A stretch of 64,000 bases of DNA, taken from positions 70,240-134,239 of the forward strand of contig JACKBA010000017.1 of assembly GCA_020634815.1 (NCBI GenBank). The letters are read 5' to 3'. Shown piece by piece: positions 46,897 to 54,887 of the stretch (position 1 is the first letter of the stretch; every line of letters begins with the position of its first letter). This stretch comes from Caldilineaceae bacterium. Lineage in GTDB: Bacteria > Chloroflexota > Anaerolineae > Caldilineales > Caldilineaceae. The notes under the pieces were generated by a model. That model searched no databases, was not told where the DNA came from, and saw only the letters and a list, made by a program, of their open reading frames with translations. Made by a program: the position numbers and the translations under genes.

Positions 46897-47667
46897 TTGC
46901 AGATCGACCTGAGCGGGCGCATTGCCGTCGTCACCGGCGCCAGCCGCCGCGTCGGCATCGGCGCCGCGGTCGCGCACAGGCTGGCCGCGGCCGGCGCCGA
47001 CATCTTCGTCACCTACTTTCGTCCTTACGACGCCTCCATGCCCTGGGGAAGCCGCGACGATGAAATCGAAGCGCTGCTCGCCGAACTGCGCGCGCTGGGG
47101 GTGCGTGCCTACGGCATGGAGGCCAACCTTGCCCAGCCCTCCGGCCCCGCACACGTCATGGATGCGGTGAGCGGGCTGCTTGGCACGCCGGCCATCCTCG
47201 TCAACAATGCCTGCGTCTCCGAGCCGGGCGACATCCTGCACGTGGACGCCGACCAACTCGACCGCCACTATGCCGTCAACACGCGCGCGACGGTGCTGCT
47301 CTGCCAGGAGTTCGTGCGCCGCTGGACGGGTGAACGGGGCGGGCGCATCATCAGTGTATCTTCCGGCCAGAGCTATAGCGCGATGCCGGGCGAGATCGCC
47401 TATGTCGTGACCAAGGCCGCCATCGAGGCGCTGACCCTGACGCTGGCGGCCGAAGTCGCCGGCCGCGGCATCACCGTCAACGCCATCGATCCTGGCGCCA
47501 CCGACACCGGATGGATGGAAGACGACCTGCGCGATCACATCGCCGCCCGCACCTACCTGGGCCGCATCGGTCTTCCCACGGACGCCGCCAATCTCATCTG
47601 TTTTCTGGCCTCGGAGCAAGGCGAGTGGATCACAGGGCAGATCATCCGCTCGCGCGGCGGGGCGTGA
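46897..47667 (+). CDS. SDR-family oxidoreductase
   Basis: The 256-residue classical short-chain dehydrogenase has a cofactor site TGASRRVGIG, with two extra residues compared with TGASxGIG. It also has the structural NNAC (LVNNACVS) and the catalytic Tyr-x-x-x-Lys in AYVVTKAAIEALT with SVSSGQS upstream. It ends in EQGEWITGQIIRSRGGA, typical of 3-oxoacyl-ACP reductase-like SDRs. The TTG start is supported by GAAGGAGG seven bases upstream. It is 32 bp after the recombinase. The substrate is unknown. Confidence 0.9.
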   Translation: MQIDLSGRIAVVTGASRRVGIGAAVAHRLAAAGADIFVTYFRPYDASMPWGSRDDEIEALLAELRALGVRAYGMEANLAQPSGPAHVMDAVSGLLGTPAILVNNACVSEPGDILHVDADQLDRHYAVNTRATVLLCQEFVRRWTGERGGRIISVSSGQSYSAMPGEIAYVVTKAAIEALTLTLAAEVAGRGITVNAIDPGATDTGWMEDDLRDHIAARTYLGRIGLPTDAANLICFLASEQGEWITGQIIRSRGGA

Positions 47668-47688
47668 CGCGCCCGCCGGCCGTCACCG

Positions 47689-48612
47689 TTATTTCCCCGA
47701 CAGAATGGATGCCGGCGGGCGCGCCATGCGCAGGCCGCGCTGGCGGTGGATCATCCCTTCCGCCCAATACAGAATCAACGCCGCCCAGATAATCGAGAAA
47801 CCGATCAGCTTGGTCTGGCTGAAGGCTTCCTGGAAGATGAGCAGCCCGACGAGGAATTGCAGCGTCGGTGCGATGTACTGGAGCACGCCAAGCAGCGAGA
47901 GCGGGATGCGGCGCGCCGCGGTGGCAAACCACGTCAGCGGCAGCACCGTGACCACGCCGGTCGTCAGCAGCAGCAACGTCTTGCCCCAGCCATAGACACC
48001 CAATCCGCCCGCGCCGTTCAACTCGCGATAGATGAGCAGGACGAGCGCCGGCAGGAAGATGACGCCCGCCTCGACCGTCAACCCCTGCGTCGAGGTCAGC
48101 GAACCGTGCTTTTTCAGCAGGCCGTAGAAACCGAAGGTGAAGGCAAGGATCAGTGCAATCCAGGGCAACTGGCCATAGCTGACGGTGAGAAAGACCACGC
48201 CTGTTGCCGCCAGGGCAATGGCGGCCCACTGCCCGCCGCGCAGCCGTTCGTGCAGAAAGAAGACGCCCATCAGCACGCTGACGAGCGGGTTGATAAAGTA
48301 GCCTAGGCTTGTCTCGATGACATAGCCGGCGTTGACGCCCCAGATATAGGTATACCAGTTCGCCGCCAACAGGATGCCGGCCGCCGAATAGAGGAGCATC
48401 ACGCGCCGCGAGCGTAGCGCCGGCCGCAGCCACGCCCAATCCTGGCGAATCGTGAGCAGCCCGAGCAGAAAGACTAGCGACCAGATCACGCGGTTGGCCA
48501 GGATGTCAATGGCCGGCACCGGCGCAAGCAGCCGGAAATAGAGGGGGAAGATTCCCCAGGTGGTGTAGCAGGCAATTGCCAGCCACATGCCGCGCCGTTC
48601 TTCACTGCTCAT
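47689..48612 (-). CDS. rarD: RarD/EamA-family transporter
   Basis: The 307-residue membrane protein has ten predicted helices in two EamA repeats. RarD signatures are CYTTWGIFPLYFRLL near the start, NWYTYIWGVNAGYVIETSLGY-type sequence around 100 and LQYIAPTLQFLVGLLIF near 265. RarD proteins are annotated as chloramphenicol-sensitive/drug-metabolite transporters without proven substrate. The ATG at 48612 starts the family; the long upstream frame is not coding. It is divergent from the GH3 gene. Confidence 0.9.
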   Translation of the reverse strand: MSSEERRGMWLAIACYTTWGIFPLYFRLLAPVPAIDILANRVIWSLVFLLGLLTIRQDWAWLRPALRSRRVMLLYSAAGILLAANWYTYIWGVNAGYVIETSLGYFINPLVSVLMGVFFLHERLRGGQWAAIALAATGVVFLTVSYGQLPWIALILAFTFGFYGLLKKHGSLTSTQGLTVEAGVIFLPALVLLIYRELNGAGGLGVYGWGKTLLLLTTGVVTVLPLTWFATAARRIPLSLLGVLQYIAPTLQFLVGLLIFQEAFSQTKLIGFSIIWAALILYWAEGMIHRQRGLRMARPPASILSGK

Positions 48613-48659
48613 GGCCGTATCCCCATTTGTATCGATCCCAAGACAAGATGATTCACTGT

Positions 48660-48717
48660 AAACGATATCAGGGTGTGAATCAAAACCGGCCGGAAGTCGA
48701 TGGCTTGAAACGATATC
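48660..48717. promoter_or_regulatory. two AAACGATATC direct repeats between rarD and the GH3 gene
   Basis: AAACGATATC occurs at 48660-48669 and 48708-48717 in the divergent gap. The second copy is part of CTTGAAACGATAT, which recurs at 62486-62498 upstream of the cupredoxin-like lipoprotein. It may be an operator. A TATACT at 48826 could be a -10 for GH3, without a good -35. Confidence 0.35.
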
Positions 48718-48886
48718 CTGACCAGTGCGACGCACGCCAGGGCTGACTTCGCCAATTTCCTGTGATGTACCGGCCCCGACGCCCCGACGCCCCACTTGCA
48801 CGATGCTTTCGACGCAAAGAACGGGTATACTGATACTCAAGTCGACATTCAACCGCCCCACGCACGCACGATAGGACGCATCAACC

Positions 48887-51031
48887 ATGACATCTTCACC
48901 AGACCCGCAGAGTGCCACGCTCTTTCTCGATCCGGCGCAACCGCTTGCCGACCGCGTCGCCGATCTCGTCGGCCGCATGACGCTCGAAGAGAAACTCGGC
49001 CAGCTTGTCTTCAACGCACCGGCCATCCCGCGGCTGGGGATCCCGGCCTACAACTGGTGGGGCGAGGCGCTGCACGGCATTGCCCGCAACGGCCGCGCCA
49101 CCGTCTTCCCGCAGGCCATCGGCATGGCCGCCACGTGGGATCCGGCGCTGATCGAGCAGGTCGCCTCCGCCATCAGCGACGAGGGGCGCGCCAAGTATCA
49201 CGCCACGCTGCGCCGCTATGGCGAGACGGGCCACTACCAGGGGCTCACCTTCTGGTCGCCCAATATCAATATCTTCCGCGACCCGCGCTGGGGCCGCGGC
49301 CAGGAAACGTGGGGCGAGGATCCCTTCCTCACCGGCGCGATGGGCGCGGCCTTCGTGCGCGGCCTGCAGGGCGATGACCCGCGCTATCTCAAGAGTGCGG
49401 CGTGCGCCAAGCACTATGCCGTCCACAGCGGGCCGGAGAGCAAGCGCCACGAGTTCAACGCCGAGGTCTCGGCGCGCGATCTCCACACGACCTACCTGCC
49501 CGCCTTCAAGAAGCTGGTGACCGAGGCCAAGGTTGAGGCGGTCATGGGCGCTTACAACCGCACCAATGGCGAGGCGTGTTGTGCCAGCGAGTTGCTGCTT
49601 GTGGACATCCTGCGCGGCGCCTGGGGCTTTGGGGGACACGTCGTCTCCGACTGCTGGGCGCTCAACGACCTGCACACGACGCACGGCGTCACGGCCGATG
49701 GCGCCGAGAGCGCGGCCCTTGCCGTCAAGCGCGGCTGCGACCTCGAGTGCGGCCAGACCTTCGAGCACCTGGGCGAGGCGCTGGACCGCGGGCTGCTCAG
49801 CGAGGGCGACATCGACCGCGCGGTCACGCGCATCTACACGACGCGCTTCAAGCTGGGTATGTTCGACCCGCAGGAAATGGTGCCCTATGCGAGCATTCCG
49901 GAAAGCGTCATCAACAGCGACGCTCACCGCCAGCTTGCCTACGAGGCCGCGCTCAAGTCGGTCGTACTGCTCAAGAACGCCGGCGATATCCTGCCCTTGC
50001 GCGACCTGCGCAGTCTCTACGTGCTCGGCCCGACCGCGGCCAGTGCCGAGGTGTTGATGGGCAACTACTATGGTTTCTCGGATTCGCTGACCACACTCAT
50101 CGAGGGCATCGTGGCGCGCACACCAGAGGGCGTGCGCTTCGAGTATCGCCCCGGCACGCTGCTGCTGCACGTGCCGGCCAACCCCAGCGCGTGGACGACC
50201 ATGGCCGCCGCCCGCTCTGACGTGGTGATTGCCTGCATGGGTCTCTCGCCGCAGATGGAGGGCGAGGAAGGCGACGCCATCGAGTCGCCCGCCACCGGCG
50301 ATCGCACCGAGATCGGGCTGCCCGCGGTGCAGGCCGACTATCTGCGCGAGTTGAAGGCCAACGGATCGCGCATCGTGCTCGTGCTCACCGGCGGCAGCGC
50401 CATCGCCCTGGGCGATATCGCCGACCTGGCCGACGCCATTCTCTTCGTGTGGTATCCGGGGCAGGAGGGCGGTCGGGCCGTGGCCGACATTCTCTTTGGC
50501 GTCGCATCCCCTTCGGGCAAGCTGCCGCTCACCTTCCCGCGCTCGCTGGATCAGCTTCCGCCCTTCGAGGAGTACAGCATGGCCGGACGCACCTATCGCT
50601 ACGCCACGGAGACGCCGCAGTTCCCCTTCGGCTTTGGCCTGGGCTACACCCGCTTTGTCTACCGTGGCGTGCAGGCGTCTGATCAGATCGACGCGGACAG
50701 CGCGCTGGCTGTGCAGGTCAAGCTGACCAACGCCGGCAAGGTCGACGGCGAGGAAGTCGTGCAACTCTATCTGAGCAAGGTCGAGCCGGCGCCGGGCGAT
50801 CCGCTCTACACGCTGGTCGGCTTCCAGCGCGTGGCCGTCGCTGCCGGCGAAACTCGCACCATCGCCTTCTCACTGTTGCCAGATCGGCTGGCAGTGATCG
50901 ATGATGCGGGCAACGCAGCCGTGCAGCCAGGAGCGTACAAGCTGATCGCCGGTGGCAGCTCGCCGGGGCTGCGTAGTGCCGCGCTGGGCGCCGCGACGCC
51001 GGTGGAAGCCTCGTTCATGATCGCGGAATAG
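48887..51031 (+). CDS. GH3-family glycoside hydrolase (beta-xylosidase/beta-glucosidase type)
   Basis: The 714-residue protein has a complete GH3 layout. The TIM barrel starts with LVGRMTLEEKLGQL and includes FWSPNINIFRDPRWGRGQET, and the catalytic nucleophile aspartate is in VVSDCWALNDL. The second alpha/beta domain begins near residue 330 (LKSVVLLKNAGDILPL) and includes VWYPGQEGG. A C-terminal fibronectin-III-like domain (VKLTNAGKVDGEEVVQLYL) ends it. The NWWGEALHG motif points to the xylosidase/arabinofuranosidase branch. No signal peptide is present, so it cleaves imported oligosaccharides in the cytoplasm. Confidence 0.93.
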   Translation: MTSSPDPQSATLFLDPAQPLADRVADLVGRMTLEEKLGQLVFNAPAIPRLGIPAYNWWGEALHGIARNGRATVFPQAIGMAATWDPALIEQVASAISDEGRAKYHATLRRYGETGHYQGLTFWSPNINIFRDPRWGRGQETWGEDPFLTGAMGAAFVRGLQGDDPRYLKSAACAKHYAVHSGPESKRHEFNAEVSARDLHTTYLPAFKKLVTEAKVEAVMGAYNRTNGEACCASELLLVDILRGAWGFGGHVVSDCWALNDLHTTHGVTADGAESAALAVKRGCDLECGQTFEHLGEALDRGLLSEGDIDRAVTRIYTTRFKLGMFDPQEMVPYASIPESVINSDAHRQLAYEAALKSVVLLKNAGDILPLRDLRSLYVLGPTAASAEVLMGNYYGFSDSLTTLIEGIVARTPEGVRFEYRPGTLLLHVPANPSAWTTMAAARSDVVIACMGLSPQMEGEEGDAIESPATGDRTEIGLPAVQADYLRELKANGSRIVLVLTGGSAIALGDIADLADAILFVWYPGQEGGRAVADILFGVASPSGKLPLTFPRSLDQLPPFEEYSMAGRTYRYATETPQFPFGFGLGYTRFVYRGVQASDQIDADSALAVQVKLTNAGKVDGEEVVQLYLSKVEPAPGDPLYTLVGFQRVAVAAGETRTIAFSLLPDRLAVIDDAGNAAVQPGAYKLIAGGSSPGLRSAALGAATPVEASFMIAE

Positions 51032-51087
51032 CGGGTAACAATTAACGAGTGGTGGACAAGCGGCAACGCGAACCATGCCCTGGCGAA

Positions 51088-51519
51088 CTACACCACGAGC
51101 ACCTCGATCGCACTCTCCCCATTGGCGACACTGGATACAGAAATGTGCTGGTCCAGTGTCGCCAGCTTGCCGCCGTGCGCAGCAGCCAATCCCAGTAAGT
51201 AGACGTCAGTCACATGGTTGTGGGTGAACACAGCATTTGGCGTCAATATCGTGCGCAGGCTGGCATCATCCGCCCAGAAGACATGGCCAGAGTGCGCGCA
51301 GAATTGCCGCAATAGACCCAGCACAGCAGCGCTATCGCCTGGCCGATTTGGGTACTGCGGATGGCTGGCGACGCGCACAAAACCGTTTTCGGTGATCGGA
51401 CAGGTTGCCCAGGCATGCTGACCTGTCATCCCATACCAGCGATGTGCGCGGTCGTGATGCACGTGCATCGGGTCCGCAAGCGCCAACAGCAGGTTGACAT
51501 CCAACAGATAGCAAGTCAT
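51088..51519 (-). CDS. VapC-type PIN-domain toxin
   Basis: The 143-residue protein has PIN-domain acidic residues: Asp7 (YLLDVNLLLAL), Glu44 (PITENGFVRV), Asp105 (HVTDVYLLGLA) and Asp123 (LATLDQ). VapC toxins are RNases that cut tRNA or rRNA. Its ATG overlaps the antitoxin stop by four bases, the normal arrangement. It converges with the GH3 gene. Confidence 0.9.
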   Translation of the reverse strand: MTCYLLDVNLLLALADPMHVHHDRAHRWYGMTGQHAWATCPITENGFVRVASHPQYPNRPGDSAAVLGLLRQFCAHSGHVFWADDASLRTILTPNAVFTHNHVTDVYLLGLAAAHGGKLATLDQHISVSSVANGESAIEVLVV

Positions 51520-51743
51520 AGCAACTCATCGCGCAACTGGTTGACCAGTTCCAGAGTGACAATTCCGGCGGTTGGCTGCACCGGAAAAAGTGGCAAACCG
51601 TTGCGTTCAGCACTCTCCGGCACGCGGGTAAGCGCGAGGCGCGCCAACTCAGACAGGGCCTTCCCAATGGAAATGTGCGAGCGAGCTGCCTGTTCCTTGG
51701 CGGCCAACAGAACATCCTCGTCAATGTCAAGCGTCGTGCGCAT
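51516..51743 (-). CDS. ribbon-helix-helix antitoxin (VapB-type)
   Basis: The 75-residue protein starts with a ribbon-helix-helix DNA-binding element (MRTTLDIDEDVLLAAKEQAA, then SIGKALSELARLAL) and has a C-terminal toxin-binding tail. The ATG at 51743 is preferred because GAGGAGGAAACG immediately precedes it; the longer frame adds eight residues without a site. It should neutralise the PIN toxin and repress the operon at the operator-like repeat upstream. Confidence 0.9.
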   Translation of the reverse strand: MRTTLDIDEDVLLAAKEQAARSHISIGKALSELARLALTRVPESAERNGLPLFPVQPTAGIVTLELVNQLRDELL

Positions 51744-51787
51744 CGTTTCCTCCTCTTGATCTCTCAAACAGCACCAGCGACATATCG

Positions 51788-51823
51788 ATGTTAGCGCATT
51801 TTAATGGTGATGTCAACGCATCA
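51788..51823 (-). promoter_or_regulatory. promoter and operator of the toxin-antitoxin operon
   Basis: On the minus strand a perfect TTGACA (51816-51811) lies 17 bp from TAACAT (51793-51788). The inverted repeat TGATG-N6-CATCA (51808-51823) covers the -35, a suitable place for repression by the RHH antitoxin. Confidence 0.7.
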
Positions 51824-51862
51824 AGCCCTTGGAGCCGTTTTCGCCGGTACGTGCGCTGCTGC

Positions 51863-53281
51863 TCACTTCTCCCACTCGCGTAGCACCACCTGCGCGGCAT
51901 AATATCCGCACATGCCATGCACGCCACCCCCCGGTGGCGTCGACGACGAGCAGATATAGATGCCCTTGGCCGGCGTGCGATAGGGTGTCAGGCTGAGGCT
52001 TGGACGCGTGAAGTGTTGGAGGAGATCCTGCACGCCGCCGTTGATGTCGCCGCCCACGTAGTTGGGATTGTACGCCTCCATTGCCGCGGCATGGCGCGTC
52101 GAGCGCGCCAGGATGCGCACACGGAAGCCCGGCGCGAAACGCTCGACCTGGCGCTCGATGGCATCCGTCATGTCCACGGTCGAGCCGTTGGGGACGTGGC
52201 AGTAGGCCCACGCCGTTTGCTTGCCCGCCGGCGCGCGCGTCGCATCGAAGAGGCTCTGCTGCGCCAGCAGGACGAAGGGACGCGCCGCGTGTTCGCCGCG
52301 CCAGACCGCTCGCTCCGCCGCGGCGATCTCCTGCAACGTGCCGCCGATGTGCACGGTAGCCGAGTGGTGACACGCCTCCGCCGTCCATGGAATCGGCCCG
52401 TCCAGCGCCCAATCGACCTTGAAGACGCCCGGGTTGTAGCGAAAGCGCGCAAGCTGGCGGCGATAGCCGGCCGGCAGGCGGTCGCCGGCGATCTGCAAGA
52501 GACCCTTGGGCGCGGTGTCGAAGAGATAGGCGCGCGCCCGCGGCAACTCCGCCAGATCGGCCACTTCCCATCCACAGACTACGTCGCCGCCCAGGCCTTG
52601 CAGGTAGCGCACCAGCGCGTCGGCGATGGCCTGCGAGCCGCCCTTTGCCACCGGCCAACCCACGCTCTGCGCCAGCATGGTCAGCAGCAGCCCGACCGCG
52701 GCGGTGGGAGAGGCCTCAAGCGGCAGGATCGAGTGGCCCGCCATGCCGGCAAAGACGGCGCGTGCCCGATCCTCGCGGAAAAGCGTCTGCGCCAACAGTG
52801 CTGCCGGCGCAGCCAGCGGCAGCGCATATGCGCCAAAGAGCAGCGGATGGCGCGGGATATGAAATGGGGCCAGCAGATCATCGATAGCCGCCTGCCAGTG
52901 ATCGGTCAGCGGGCCAAAGAGGCGCCGCCACATCGCGGCGTCACGACCCAGGCCGGCCGCGGTCTCGTCCAGCCCGCGCGTCACGGCGACGGCGCGGCCA
53001 TCGTCGAGGGGGTGCGCCAGCGATACCGGCGGCAGGATCCACTCCAGTCCGTAGCCGGCAAGGGACAAGTTGCGGAAGAAGGGCGACGCCAGGCCCAGCG
53101 GGTGAATCGCCGCGCAAATGTCGTGGCGAAAGCCGGGCAGCGTGATCTCCTGCGTGCGCATGCCGCCGCCGGGCGTGGCCTTCGCCTCGACGACCAGCAC
53201 GCGCGCGCCGGCGCGCGCCAGCGTGATCGCCGCTGCCAGGCCGTTAGGCCCGGAGCCGATGACAACTGCGTCGTAGCTCAC
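51863..53281 (-). CDS. FAD-dependent phytoene-desaturase-like oxidoreductase
   Basis: The 472-residue protein has an N-terminal FAD-binding motif (AVVIGSGPNGLAAAITLARAG, then VVEAKATPGGGMRT) and a C-terminal flavin-contact region (GIYICSSSTPPGGGVHGMCGY). It belongs to the NAD(P)/FAD-dependent CrtI/PDS group, close to the actinobacterial and Chloroflexota 'phytoene dehydrogenase-like' proteins of unknown substrate. No carotenoid biosynthesis genes are nearby, so carotenoid desaturation is not supported by context. Confidence 0.88.
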   Translation of the reverse strand: MSYDAVVIGSGPNGLAAAITLARAGARVLVVEAKATPGGGMRTQEITLPGFRHDICAAIHPLGLASPFFRNLSLAGYGLEWILPPVSLAHPLDDGRAVAVTRGLDETAAGLGRDAAMWRRLFGPLTDHWQAAIDDLLAPFHIPRHPLLFGAYALPLAAPAALLAQTLFREDRARAVFAGMAGHSILPLEASPTAAVGLLLTMLAQSVGWPVAKGGSQAIADALVRYLQGLGGDVVCGWEVADLAELPRARAYLFDTAPKGLLQIAGDRLPAGYRRQLARFRYNPGVFKVDWALDGPIPWTAEACHHSATVHIGGTLQEIAAAERAVWRGEHAARPFVLLAQQSLFDATRAPAGKQTAWAYCHVPNGSTVDMTDAIERQVERFAPGFRVRILARSTRHAAAMEAYNPNYVGGDINGGVQDLLQHFTRPSLSLTPYRTPAKGIYICSSSTPPGGGVHGMCGYYAAQVVLREWEK

Positions 53282-53362
53282 ACGTGATCACCTTTTCGTT
53301 TTGACCTGACCATTCTGTTTGACCAAGCACATGGTCGCAGCCAGCCTTGGCTGGTCAGGGTT

Positions 53363-54106
53363 TCACCCTGGTGTAAAGAGCCGTTGCACTGCGTTGACCG
53401 GCGCGTAGAGCGTCGTGCGCACGGCGGCATTGTGCCAGACATCGCCCGCCGCCGACCACTGCATGCGCGGGTCGATCAGGGAGTTGCGCTGTTGGACGAT
53501 GCCGTTGACGCCAAAGCGCGCGGCCAGCGAGCGCAACGTGCCGTGCCAGAAAGCATCCTCCGACTTGTGGGCAATGCCGACGCGGCAGCCCATCTCGTAG
53601 ATCGGGTCGCTGGCGCGTACGAGCGCCTGGATCTGCGCCACGGTCGCGCCGTCGTCCTCGTGCGAACTGAAGGTGATCATGCCGGCAAAGATGTGGCCCT
53701 GCGGCGTCATGAAGGAGAATGATTCCGCGTCGGCGTAGATCACCAGGATGCCGGTGGAGATTGTCGCACCGCCGGGCCCGCTGAGATTGAGCAGCGCCAC
53801 ATCGCCCGGCTCGATTTGGCCGGCCGCGCCATAGAAGCGATTGCCGTCGGGCCAGAAGTTGGGGAATTCAGCCTTCCAGACCTTGATCAAGTCCGTCGGG
53901 GCAATTTCGCTGCCGGCGAGGCGCACTGAATAGGTCTTCTGCCAGAGCTGGCCAAAGCCCTTGAGCGGCCCGGTGATATGCTTGCCGTTTACATTCAGGT
54001 TGATCGCCCCGGTCGGTGCAACACCCATGCTCAACTTGCTGACGGGCTTGGCCCAACCATCGGTTGAAGTTCTTGGCGTGCTTGAAGAATCATCATGAAG
54101 CGTCAT
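53363..54106 (-). CDS. conserved hypothetical protein
   Basis: The 247-residue soluble protein has no signal peptide or cysteine motif. It is rich in aromatic and beta-strand-like sequence (HITGPLKGFGQLWQKTYSVR, LINVWKAEF-like IKVWKAEFPNFWP, TPQGHIFAGMITFSSHED). The repeated mention-like pattern of hydrophobic strands with one long helix could fit a START/SRPBCC-type lipid-binding fold, but this is a guess. It lies 44 bp downstream of the first STAS gene and may be part of that operon. Confidence 0.65.
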   Translation of the reverse strand: MTLHDDSSSTPRTSTDGWAKPVSKLSMGVAPTGAINLNVNGKHITGPLKGFGQLWQKTYSVRLAGSEIAPTDLIKVWKAEFPNFWPDGNRFYGAAGQIEPGDVALLNLSGPGGATISTGILVIYADAESFSFMTPQGHIFAGMITFSSHEDDGATVAQIQALVRASDPIYEMGCRVGIAHKSEDAFWHGTLRSLAARFGVNGIVQQRNSLIDPRMQWSAAGDVWHNAAVRTTLYAPVNAVQRLFTPG

Positions 54107-54150
54107 CGTGGCCTCCTTTTTGAGCTGTCCCTGACTGGCAGAGACGCCGT

Positions 54151-54501
54151 CTACATGCCTGCAATTGCCGCCGCTTCGTTGTCATAGATGCCGATGGCCT
54201 CGTTCAGCCGGGTCAACTCGAAGATCTGTTGATAGTGGTCGGTCAACCCATAGGCGACCAAGCGCTGCTTCTGGCGCTGGATGCGGATGAGCAAGGTCAC
54301 AAGCAGACCGATCCCGGAGCTGTTCATGTAGCCCAAGTCGCTGAAGTTCAGGCAGATCGTGCGGGCGCCCAGGTGTGAGGCCTGCGTATACGCATCCATC
54401 AGCGTGTTCTCGCCAAAGCCGGTCATCTCGCCCTGAATATCCATGATTGCGGTCGTCGGTGTAGCCGGTCGGACCTGGATTGCCAGATTGGGTTTGGACA
54501 T
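54151..54501 (-). CDS. STAS-domain anti-sigma-factor antagonist (copy 1)
   Basis: The 116-residue protein is a stand-alone STAS domain with the phosphorylatable serine region LGYMNSSGIGLLV (Ser61/Ser62). In typical RsbV/SpoIIAA proteins the residue before is Asp; here it is Asn. It would bind an RsbW-like kinase when unphosphorylated and release its target. It lies 29 bp after the second STAS gene and belongs to the same operon as the phosphatase. Confidence 0.9.
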   Translation of the reverse strand: MSKPNLAIQVRPATPTTAIMDIQGEMTGFGENTLMDAYTQASHLGARTICLNFSDLGYMNSSGIGLLVTLLIRIQRQKQRLVAYGLTDHYQQIFELTRLNEAIGIYDNEAAAIAGM

Positions 54502-54530
54502 GGTTCTCTCCTCTTCGCGTTGTGTGTGGA

Positions 54531-54887
54531 TCAGACCGGATCTACGCCGGCGACCGCTGCGCTCTCGTCAGCATAGGTCGTCATGAAATCCGAAAGCCGC
54601 GTGATCTCGAAGATCTCCCGGTAGTGCTCGCTCAGGTCACAGGCCAACAGTTGGCGCCGCTCCGTGCGCGCCCGCGCCAGCAGACCGACGATCAGCGCAA
54701 TGCCTGTGCTGTTGATGTAGCCGACGCCGCCAAAATTGAGGAGCATCGGTCCGGCGCCGTGCCGCGCGGCTTCCGCGTAGGCGGCTTGCAGGGTCGCTTC
54801 CTGGCTGCCGTCGATGTCGCCGGTCAAAACGATGACGGCGACCCCGTTGTTGAGACGGGTTGTTGCCTGCAACGGTTGGCTATTCAT
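54531..54887 (-). CDS. STAS-domain anti-sigma-factor antagonist (copy 2)
   Basis: The 118-residue STAS protein has VGYINSTGIALIV with Ser60-Thr61 as the phosphorylation region, again with Asn instead of Asp. It is about as long as copy 1 and clearly related to it. Its ATG overlaps the stop of the phosphatase gene (ATGA at 54884-54887), so it is translationally coupled to the upstream fusion protein. Confidence 0.9.
   Translation of the reverse strand: MNSQPLQATTRLNNGVAVIVLTGDIDGSQEATLQAAYAEAARHGAGPMLLNFGGVGYINSTGIALIVGLLARARTERRQLLACDLSEHYREIFEITRLSDFMTTYADESAAVAGVDPV

Noticed and set aside
48796..48831. Promoter TTGCAC ... TATACT before GH3
   Set aside because: The hexamers are 24 bp apart, too far for a sigma-70 promoter.
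48896..50764. 622-codon open frame on the minus strand
   Set aside because: Antisense to the GH3 gene.
51917..53287. 456-codon open frame on the plus strand
   Set aside because: Antisense to the FAD oxidoreductase.
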